6,853 bases of DNA, taken from an uncultured Actinomycetes bacterium (lineage in GTDB: Bacteria; Actinomycetota; Thermoleophilia; Gaiellales; F1-60-MAGs149). The position numbers were made by a program, and so were the translations under genes. Shown here piece by piece: positions 1 to 5,111 of this stretch. The stretch lies in NCBI GenBank assembly GCA_903873565.1, contig CAIQOY010000103.1, positions 1-6,853 on the forward strand, in the 5' to 3' direction. Numbering within the stretch: the first letter of the stretch is position 1; every line of letters begins with the position of its first letter. The notes under the pieces are model-generated. The model saw only the letters and a program-made list of their open reading frames with translations, was not told where the DNA came from and ran no database searches.

Positions 1-40
1 CGAAGGCCGCGGCCAGCGCGCCGCCCGCGCGGCGCCTCAC
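1..40 (-). CDS. N-terminal start of an unidentified gene, cut by the window edge
   Basis: Only about 13 codons are visible, reading GTG then three arginines followed by a Gly/Ala/Leu-rich stretch (MRRRAGGALAAAF). The basic start followed by small hydrophobic residues would suit a signal peptide or first membrane helix, but far too little is present to assign a family. Support for the gene is contextual. Its GTG overlaps the rdgB stop codon in the same GTGA arrangement seen at the other junctions of this operon, and a GAGG ribosome-binding-site-like sequence (positions 51-54) lies 10 bases upstream of the GTG. It would be the next gene of the operon. The alternative is a chance GTG at the end of rdgB. 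Confidence 0.45.
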   Translation of the reverse strand, partial: MRRRAGGALAAAF

Positions 41-606
41 AGCCCGAGGGCCTCGCGCAGCCGGCGGGCCGCCGCGCCGCGATGGGAGATGGCGTCCTTC
101 TCGTGCGGGGCGAGCTCGCCGCAGGTGCGCGTCTCGCCGGCGGGGATCAGGATCGGGTCGTAGCCGAAGCCGTTCCTCCCGCGCGGGGCCTCGGCCAGGC
201 GGCCCTCGAGCGTGCCCTCCGCGACGACCTCCGCGCCGTCGGGGCCGATCGCCACCAGCACGCAGACGAAGCGCGCCGAGCGGTCGGCGGCGCCGGCGAC
301 GGCGCCCAGGAGCGCCTGCACGCGGCCGGGGTCGTCGAGGCCGTCGCCGCCGAAGCGGGCGCTGTGCACGCCGGGCGCGCCGTCGAGCGCGTCGACGGCG
401 ATGCCGGAGTCGTCGGCGACGACCCAGGCGCCGGGGCACTGGCGCGCGCCGGCGCGGGCCTTGATGCGCGCGTTGTCGAGGAACGTGGCCCCGTCCTCGA
501 CGGGCGGGTCCCAGCCGGCGATCGGCTCGACGGGGGCGCCCAGGAGCCGCGCGAGCTCCGCCGCCTTGCCGGGGTTGCCGGTCGCCAGGCGGATCGGCCC
601 GCTCAC
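37..606 (-). CDS. rdgB: RdgB/HAM1 family non-canonical purine NTP pyrophosphatase
   Basis: This 189-residue cytosolic protein is predicted to hydrolyse ITP, dITP and XTP to the monophosphate plus pyrophosphate, keeping deaminated purines out of DNA and RNA. Family motifs are all visible in order: the N-terminal substrate loop ATGNPGK at residues 8-14 followed by E17; the ARIKA helix (46-50); the metal/catalytic motif ADDSGIAVDALDGAPGVHS starting at residue 64 with D65-D66; NGFGYDP at 145-151; and the C-terminal SHRGAA (174-179). The length is normal for the family (about 190-200). The start is GTG at 606-604, which overlaps the rph stop as GTGA. The only good purine-rich site (AGGAGG, complement of 623-628) is 16 bases upstream, too far for ordinary initiation, so translation probably depends on coupling to rph. 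An rph-rdgB pair is a common bacterial arrangement. Nothing in the protein looks damaged. Confidence 0.96.
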   Translation of the reverse strand: MSGPIRLATGNPGKAAELARLLGAPVEPIAGWDPPVEDGATFLDNARIKARAGARQCPGAWVVADDSGIAVDALDGAPGVHSARFGGDGLDDPGRVQALLGAVAGAADRSARFVCVLVAIGPDGAEVVAEGTLEGRLAEAPRGRNGFGYDPILIPAGETRTCGELAPHEKDAISHRGAAARRLREALGL

Positions 607-1307
607 GCCGCCCGCACGGCCGCCTCCTGCGCGGCCTTGAGGCCCTCGATGCCGGTGGCCGCCAGGTCGAGCAGGCCGTTGAGGTCGGCGCGCGGGAAGG
701 GCGTGCCCTCCGCCGTGCCCTGCACCTCGACGAGCCCGCCCGTGCCGGTCATCACGACGTTCATGTCGACGTCGGCCGTCGAGTCCTCGACGTACGGCAG
801 GTCGAGCACGGAGTGGCCGTCGACGATCCCGACGCTGACGGCGGCGATCGAGTCCCGCAGGGCGTGCGCCATGCCGATCCGGTCGAGGGCGATCCGCAGG
901 GCCACCCACGCGCCCGTGATCGAGGCGCAGCGCGTGCCGCCGTCGGCCTCGAGCACGTCGCAGTCGACCCACAGCGTGCGCTCGCCGAGGCGGTCGAGGT
1001 CGACCACCGCGCGCAGCGAGCGGCCGATCAGGCGCTGGATCTCGACCGTCCGGCCGTCGAGCTTGCCGCGGGTCGCGTCGCGGGCCTTGCGCTGGCCCGT
1101 GGAGGCCGGGAGCATCCCGTACTCCGCGGTCAGCCAGCCGCGGCCCTGCCCGCGCAGCCACGGCGGCACGCCCTCCTCGCAGATCGCGGTGCAGAGGACG
1201 CGCGTCGCCCCGACCTCGATCAGGGCGGACGGCGCGCAGGCCAAGAAGCCCGGGGTGATGCGGACGGGCCGGAGCTCGTCCGGGCGGCGCCCGTCGGGGC
1301 GGCTCAC
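603..1307 (-). CDS. rph: Ribonuclease PH
   Basis: RNase PH is a phosphate-dependent 3'-5' exoribonuclease that trims the last extra nucleotides from tRNA precursors and other RNAs, working as a hexameric ring. The 234-residue product carries the full signature set: RPDGR at 3-7; WLTAEYGMLP at 58-67; the block R76-D77..R80-G81-K82 with DGRT (84-87) and EIQRLIGRSLR (89-99); DCDVLEADGGTR (115-126); the metal-binding region DLPYVEDS..ADVDMNVVMTG (169-188); and EVQGTAEG (194-201). R86 and the G124-T125-R126 trio fall where known RNase PH structures bind phosphate, so an active enzyme is expected. It is slightly shorter than typical (about 238-258), the missing part being at the C-terminus. The start is GTG at 1307-1305, overlapping the aspS stop as GTGA, with GGAG (complement of 1313-1316) five bases upstream. 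Its neighbours are two tRNA synthetases and rdgB, fitting a role in RNA maturation. Confidence 0.97.
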   Translation of the reverse strand: MSRPDGRRPDELRPVRITPGFLACAPSALIEVGATRVLCTAICEEGVPPWLRGQGRGWLTAEYGMLPASTGQRKARDATRGKLDGRTVEIQRLIGRSLRAVVDLDRLGERTLWVDCDVLEADGGTRCASITGAWVALRIALDRIGMAHALRDSIAAVSVGIVDGHSVLDLPYVEDSTADVDMNVVMTGTGGLVEVQGTAEGTPFPRADLNGLLDLAATGIEGLKAAQEAAVRAA

Positions 1308-3088
1308 GCCCGCTCCGCGGGCGGCGGCGTCGGGGGCACGGGCAGCCCGAGGTCGCGCCACTGCTCGGGGGAGGCGGGCGACGGGGCGTCCGTCAGCGGG
1401 TCGAAGCCGCCGGCGATCTTGGGGAAGGCGATCACGTCGCGGATCGAGTCCGTGCCCACGAGCAGCATCACGGTGCGGTCGATGCCGGGCGCGATGCCGC
1501 CGTGCGGGGGCGCCCCGTAGCGCAGGGCGCGCAGCAGGAACCCGAAGCGCTCCTCCGCCTCCTCCGCGGAGAAGCCGACGGTGCGGAAGACGCGCTCCTG
1601 CAGATCGGGGCGGTTGATCCTGATCGAGCCCGAGGCGATCTCGGAGCCGTTGATGACCAGGTCGTAGGCCTCGGACAGGACCGAGCCCGGGTCGGACTCG
1701 ATGCGGTCCTCGTCCTCCCGGCGCGGCGCCGTGAACATGTGGTGCTCGGCGACCCAGCGGCCCTCGTCCTCGTCCCAGCCGAACAGCGGGAAGTCGACGA
1801 CGTAGAGGAACGACCAGGCGTCGGGGTCGGCCAGCTCGAAACGCTCCGCGAGGTGCGGGCGCAGCGCGCCGAGGACGCGCTGGACGATCGCGACCTGGTC
1901 GGCGGCGAGGAAGACGGCGTCGCCCTCCCCCGCGCCCGTGGCGGCCACGATCGCCGCGATCTCGTCGGGCGACAGGAACTTCGCGATCGGCGAGCGGACC
2001 TCGCCGCCCAGGTCGAGCAGCAGGTAGGCGAGGCCCTTGCCGCCCCACTCCTTCGCGAACTCGGCGAGCTCGTCGAGGTCCTTGCGGCTGAGGGACGCGG
2101 CGCCCGGGCAGGCCAGCGCGCGCACGCAGCCGCCGCCCTCGAGCGCGCCCTTGAAGACGGCGAACTCGGAGCCCCGGACGACGTCCGAGACGTCGCTGAT
2201 CTCGAGCCCGTAGCGCAGGTCCGGCTTGTCGGAGCCGTAGCGGAGCATCGCCTCGGCGTGGGTGAGCCGCGGGAAGGGCTGCGGCAGCTCGACGCCGGCG
2301 ATCTCGCGCCAGAGGTGGCAGTAGAGGCCCTCGGCCAGATCGAGCACGTCGTCGCGCTCCACGAAGGACATCTCGACGTCGAGCTGGGTGAACTCGAGCT
2401 GGCGGTCGGCGCGCTGCGCCTCGTCCCGGAAGCAGCGGGCGATCTGGTAGTAGCGCTCGCAGCCCCCCATCATGTAGAGCTGCTTGAACAGCTGCGGCGA
2501 CTGCGGCAGCGCGTAGACCGCGCCCGGGCTGAGGCGGGCCGGCACGACGAAGTCGCGGGCGCCCTCCGGCGTCGACTTGGTCAGGATCGGCGTCTCGAGC
2601 TCCCAGAAGCCGCGCTCCTCGAGGTAGCGGCGGATCAGCTGCGTGACCCGGAAGCGCACGTGCAGGTTGCGCTGGAGCTCGTCGCGGCGCAGGTCGAGGG
2701 CGCGGTGGCGGATCCGCAGCGACTCGTCGACGCCCTCGTCGTCGAGCTGGAAGGGCAGCGGGTCGGACGGCGCGAGCTCCTCGAGCGCGGAGACCATGAT
2801 CTCGACGGCGCCCGTGGCCATGTTCGGGTTGACGGTCTCGGGCGAGCGCGCGACCACCGTCCCCTCGGCGCGCAGCACGGACTCGACGCGCGCGGACTGG
2901 GCCACGGCCAGGGCCGCGGGCGCCACGTCCGGGTCGATCACGAGCTGCACCATCCCGGAGCGGTCGCGCAGGTCGATGAAGACGAGGCCGCCGTGGTCGC
3001 GCTTGCGCGCGGTCCAGCCCGAGGCGATCACCTCCGCGCCGATCGCGTCCGCGGAGAACTCCCCGCACTGATGGGTCCTGTAGCTCAT
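1304..3088 (-). CDS. aspS: Aspartyl-tRNA synthetase, bacterial type, predicted non-discriminating (Asp/Asn)
   Basis: This 594-residue class IIb synthetase attaches aspartate to tRNA in the cytosol. Visible layout: an N-terminal OB-fold anticodon-binding domain (about 18-105, with SGWTARKRDHGG then FIDLRDRSG); the catalytic core beginning with RIRHRALDLRR (125-135); the substrate loop YALPQSPQLFKQ (192-203); class II motif 2 around RCFRDE (218-223) to QLDVEMSF (235-242); the bacterial GAD insertion (about 300-420); and motif 3 GGIAPGIDR (530-538). H32 sits where discriminating enzymes such as E. coli carry Leu and where characterised non-discriminating enzymes carry His, so this enzyme may also charge tRNA-Asn with Asp, requiring GatCAB to finish the product. 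The usual GGG of the NGxExGGGSxRI motif is replaced by ASG (485-487). The start is ATG at 3088-3086, overlapping the hisS stop as ATGA, with GGAGG (complement of 3098-3102) nine bases upstream. Confidence 0.97.
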   Translation of the reverse strand: MSYRTHQCGEFSADAIGAEVIASGWTARKRDHGGLVFIDLRDRSGMVQLVIDPDVAPAALAVAQSARVESVLRAEGTVVARSPETVNPNMATGAVEIMVSALEELAPSDPLPFQLDDEGVDESLRIRHRALDLRRDELQRNLHVRFRVTQLIRRYLEERGFWELETPILTKSTPEGARDFVVPARLSPGAVYALPQSPQLFKQLYMMGGCERYYQIARCFRDEAQRADRQLEFTQLDVEMSFVERDDVLDLAEGLYCHLWREIAGVELPQPFPRLTHAEAMLRYGSDKPDLRYGLEISDVSDVVRGSEFAVFKGALEGGGCVRALACPGAASLSRKDLDELAEFAKEWGGKGLAYLLLDLGGEVRSPIAKFLSPDEIAAIVAATGAGEGDAVFLAADQVAIVQRVLGALRPHLAERFELADPDAWSFLYVVDFPLFGWDEDEGRWVAEHHMFTAPRREDEDRIESDPGSVLSEAYDLVINGSEIASGSIRINRPDLQERVFRTVGFSAEEAEERFGFLLRALRYGAPPHGGIAPGIDRTVMLLVGTDSIRDVIAFPKIAGGFDPLTDAPSPASPEQWRDLGLPVPPTPPPAERA

Positions 3089-4365
3089 GCCTGCGCGCCT
3101 CCGGCAGCGTCCGCGAGATGGCCGACGAGGTCGTCGAGGGCCACCTCGACCTGCTCGCCGCTCGTCATATCGCGCACCAGGCAGACCCGGCGCGCCCACT
3201 CATCGTCGCCGCACACGACCGTGCGTGCGGCACCGACGCGGTCGGCCTGCTTCATCTGGCCCTTGGCGGCGCGCCCGGCGAGGTCGGCCTCGCAGGCCAG
3301 CCCGCGCTCGCGCGCCTGCTCCATCAGGGCGTGGAGCGCGGGTCGCGCCTCGGCGGCGAGCACCATGAAGAAGGCGTCGCAGGCGGACGGGGCGCCGGGC
3401 AGGCGCTCCTGCGCCTCGAGCGCGAGCAGGACGCGCTCGACGCCGCAGGCGAAGCCGACGCCCGGGGTCGGCGGGCCGCCGATCAGCTCGGCGAGGCCGT
3501 CGTAGCGCCCGCCCCCGCCGATGCCCGACTGCGCGCCGAGCTCGGGCCACGAGACCTCCCAGGTGGTGCGGCTGTAGTAGTCGAGGCCGCGCACGAGGGT
3601 CGGGTCGAGGACGTACGGGATGCCGCGGGCGTCGAGGAACGCGCGCACCTGGGCGAAGTGGGCGGCCGCGGCCTCGCCGACGTGGTCGGCGATCACCGGC
3701 GCGCCCGCCATCACGGCCTGCGAGGCGGGGTCCTTGGTGTCGAAGGCGCGCAGCGGGTTGAGCTCGCGCTGGCGACTCACGTCGCCGTCCACGTCCCCGA
3801 GGTGCTCGTCGAGGTACGCGCGCAGGAGCGCGAGGTACGGCTCGCGGTCGGCGCGGTCCCCGATCGTGTTCAGGCGCACCTCGATCCCGTCGAGCCCGAG
3901 CTCCCGGAACCAGCCGACCTGCAGGGCGATCAGCTCGGCGTCGACGGCCGGGTCGTCCGATCCGATCGCCTCCGCGTTGACCTGCGTGAACTCGCGGTAG
4001 CGGCCGCGCTGCACGGCGGCGTAGCGGTAGCAGGACCCCGCCGACCACAGCCGCACGGGCTGCGCCTCCCGCGAGAGGCCGTGCTCGAGGTAGGCGCGCA
4101 CGATCCCCGCCGTGAACTCGGGCCGCAGGGCGAGCTCGCGCTCGCCCTGGTCGGTGAAGACGTACATCTCCTTGCCGACCACCTCCGACGACTCGCCGGC
4201 CGTGCGCGCGAACAGCCCCTTCTCCTCGAAGACGGGCGTCTGCGCCTCGCGGAAGCCGGCGCGCTCGGCGCGGGCCCCGAAGGCGGCGATCATCGCGCGG
4301 CGCGCGCCCGAGCGGGGCGGCAGCCAGTCGAGGGTGCCGCGCGGGGCCTGGATCGCGTCGCTCAT
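3085..4365 (-). CDS. hisS: Histidyl-tRNA synthetase
   Basis: This 426-residue class IIa synthetase activates histidine and charges tRNA-His; the length is normal for the bacterial enzyme. Visible elements: APRGT near the start (7-11); the histidine-binding segment LRPEFTAGIVRAY (80-92) with E83 and T85; the motif 2 region CYRYAAVQRGRYREFTQ (112-128); the signature RGLDYYSRT (259-267), whose R259 and Y264 coincide in number with E. coli residues contacting substrate; motif 3 with the glycine-rich GGGGRYDGL (283-291) and GVGFACGVERVLLAL (302-316); then the C-terminal HGTP anticodon-binding domain from about 331. F84 in 'RPEFT' replaces the more usual Gly or Asn. The start is ATG at 4365-4363, overlapping the stop of the hydrolase gene as ATGA; the upstream ribosome binding site is weak, suggesting coupled translation. 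Adjacency to a glyoxalase II-like gene recalls Mycobacterium, where Rv2581c precedes hisS (family knowledge). Confidence 0.97.
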   Translation of the reverse strand: MSDAIQAPRGTLDWLPPRSGARRAMIAAFGARAERAGFREAQTPVFEEKGLFARTAGESSEVVGKEMYVFTDQGERELALRPEFTAGIVRAYLEHGLSREAQPVRLWSAGSCYRYAAVQRGRYREFTQVNAEAIGSDDPAVDAELIALQVGWFRELGLDGIEVRLNTIGDRADREPYLALLRAYLDEHLGDVDGDVSRQRELNPLRAFDTKDPASQAVMAGAPVIADHVGEAAAAHFAQVRAFLDARGIPYVLDPTLVRGLDYYSRTTWEVSWPELGAQSGIGGGGRYDGLAELIGGPPTPGVGFACGVERVLLALEAQERLPGAPSACDAFFMVLAAEARPALHALMEQARERGLACEADLAGRAAKGQMKQADRVGAARTVVCGDDEWARRVCLVRDMTSGEQVEVALDDLVGHLADAAGGAQA

Positions 4366-5012
4366 CCCGCCAGCCCCGTCAGGAAGGGGTTGGTGGCCAG
4401 CTCGCGGCGCAGCGTCGTGACGGGCCCGTGGCCCGGCAGCACCGGCACGTCGTGGTCGACGGCGTCGACCAGCCGGCCGATCGAGGCGGCGAGGACGTCC
4501 CAGTCGCCGCCCTCGAGGTCGGTGCGACCCACGGACCCCGCGAAGAGGACGTCGCCGGCGGCCAGCAGCTGGTCGCCGTCGGGACCGGTCATCAGCAGGG
4601 TGACGGCGTGCGGGTGGTGGCCCGGCGTGTCGAGCACGTCGATCGCCATCCCCGCCAGCTCGATCCGCTCGCCCGGCACCAGCCGCCCCTCGGGCGCGTG
4701 CTCGACGTAGGGCCCGAAGCCCGGCCAGAGGTGGTCGTTGACGTGCGCCACGACGTCGGCATCTCCCGCCGAGGTGTAGACTGGGCACGTCGCCGCCCGG
4801 GCGACCGCGCCGACCGCGCCGATGTGGTCCAGGTGCGAGTGCGTCACCACGACGGCGGCGCAGCTCAGGCCCAGCTCCCCGAGCGCGGCCAGCACCCGCT
4901 CCGGCTCCTCGCCGGGGTCCACCACGACGCAGTCGGCCACGCCGTCCGGGTGGACGATGTAGCAGTTAGTCCCGTAGGGGCCGAGCGCCAGCGAAGTCGC
5001 CTGCAGGGGAAT
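4362..5012 (-). CDS. MBL-fold metallo-hydrolase, glyoxalase II-like, apparent ATT start
   Basis: This is a metallo-beta-lactamase-fold hydrolase of the hydroxyacylglutathione hydrolase-like (YcbL-type) group; the substrate is unknown. Counting from the ATT start the protein has 216 residues. The dinuclear metal site is complete: T-H58-S-H60-L-D62-H63, H132 in TPGHHPH, D154 in AAGDVLF and H195 in LPGHGP. The family's N-terminal strand ('GP..TNCY') is present at residues 11-18, upstream of the first ordinary start codon in frame (GTG at 4940-4938). Any start that keeps it must be non-ATG/GTG/TTG, because an in-frame TAG occurs at 5069-5067 and no such codon lies between it and 4940. ATT at 5012-5010 has GGAG (complement of 5020-5023) seven bases upstream; CTG at 5006-5004 is the alternative, with 13-base spacing. 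It is the first gene of the leftward operon and overlaps hisS by 4 bases. Confidence 0.88.
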   Translation of the reverse strand: MPLQATSLALGPYGTNCYIVHPDGVADCVVVDPGEEPERVLAALGELGLSCAAVVVTHSHLDHIGAVGAVARAATCPVYTSAGDADVVAHVNDHLWPGFGPYVEHAPEGRLVPGERIELAGMAIDVLDTPGHHPHAVTLLMTGPDGDQLLAAGDVLFAGSVGRTDLEGGDWDVLAASIGRLVDAVDHDVPVLPGHGPVTTLRRELATNPFLTGLAG

Positions 5013-5033
5013 AGGTGTTCTCCGTCGTACGTT
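5007..5033 (+). promoter_or_regulatory. SigR/SigH-type ECF promoter candidate in front of the sigma-factor gene
   Basis: GGGAATA at 5007-5013 is followed by CGTT at 5030-5033, so that GGAAT and GTT are separated by exactly 18 bases. This equals the consensus known for the thiol-oxidative-stress sigma factors SigR of Streptomyces (GGAAT-N18-GTT) and SigH of Mycobacterium. Transcription would start near 5040 and give a leader of about 70 bases before the sigma-factor ATG. Streptomyces hrdB, the equivalent housekeeping sigma gene, is a known SigR target, which makes the match more credible. No good TTGACA-type promoter is visible in the same interval, though TACGTT at 5028-5033 could serve as a weak -10. 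The match is short and could be chance. Confidence 0.45.
5012..5023 (-). promoter_or_regulatory. Ribosome binding site deciding the hydrolase start
   Basis: On the minus strand GGAGAA (complement of 5018-5023) is followed, seven bases after GGAG, by ATT in the hydrolase frame. The spacing is near ideal for initiation and is the main reason for choosing ATT over the in-frame CTG six bases further on or the much later GTG at 4940. The assignment is from sequence only. Confidence 0.55.
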
Positions 5034-5063
5034 GGGGATGGAGCGCCAGTGCGCGAAGTGGGA

Positions 5064-5069
5064 AGTCTA
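5064..5069 (-). promoter_or_regulatory. Possible -10 element of the leftward operon
   Basis: On the minus strand TAGACT (complement of 5064-5069) fits the TAnnnT -10 pattern and would start transcription about 45 bases before the hydrolase ATT. No convincing -35 is present: at 17-base spacing the hexamer is GATGGT. The 17 bases between them are exactly the palindrome at 5070-5086. The call is weak and rests on position and the TAnnnT match in an otherwise GC-rich region. Confidence 0.3.
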
Positions 5070-5086
5070 CCGGCGCCCGGCGCCGG
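5070..5086. repeat. Perfect 8-1-8 inverted repeat in the divergent promoter region
   Basis: CCGGCGCC, one C, then GGCGCCGG forms a perfect 17-base palindrome between the two divergent genes. It lies in the presumed 5' leader of the sigma-factor gene, 7 bases before its GGAAGGGG ribosome binding site, and immediately upstream of the possible -10 of the leftward operon. It could be a dimeric-repressor operator, or in RNA a short GC hairpin with a 3-5 base loop near the ribosome binding site. In DNA this rich in G and C some such palindromes are expected by chance. Confidence 0.5.
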
Positions 5087-5092
5087 ACCATC

Positions 5093-5100
5093 GGAAGGGG
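5093..5100 (+). promoter_or_regulatory. Ribosome binding site of the sigma-factor gene
   Basis: GGAAGGGG ends 11 bases before the ATG at 5112. A second purine run (GGAAG, 5105-5109) lies only two bases from the ATG, too close to act. In-frame GTG codons at 5049 and 5058 have no comparable site upstream, so ATG 5112 is preferred. Confidence 0.6.
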
Positions 5101-5111
5101 CAGCGGAAGCG

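Noticed and set aside
1308..3068. Minus-strand extension that would fuse an Arg/Pro-rich domain to the N-terminus of RNase PH
   Set aside because: The extra part is the out-of-frame shadow of aspS; a GTG overlapping the aspS stop gives the normal family N-terminus (SRPDGRRPDELRPV).
3089..3199. N-terminal extension of AspRS by 37 residues
   Set aside because: The extension is Arg/Gly/Pro-rich shadow of the end of hisS; the ATG at 3088 has GGAGG at nine bases and gives the standard start.
1502..3505. Long plus-strand open frame antisense to aspS and hisS
   Set aside because: The translation is low-complexity (Arg/Ala/Leu/Val/Glu-rich) with no family motifs, as expected opposite a GC-rich coding gene; the minus-strand frames encode complete AspRS and HisRS.
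4362..4940. GTG at 4940 as the hydrolase start
   Set aside because: It would delete the conserved 'GPYGTNCY' first strand of the MBL fold, which is encoded in frame just upstream.
4428..5111. Upstream extension of the sigma-factor frame, and GTG starts at 5049 and 5058
   Set aside because: The region up to 5012 is antisense to the hydrolase with no sigma-like content; the two GTGs lack a ribosome binding site, whereas ATG 5112 has GGAAGGGG.
5013..5111. T-box or other riboswitch regulating the hisS/aspS operon
   Set aside because: The leader on the minus strand is under about 60 bases, too short, and no T-box AGGGUGGnACCGCG-like sequence is present.
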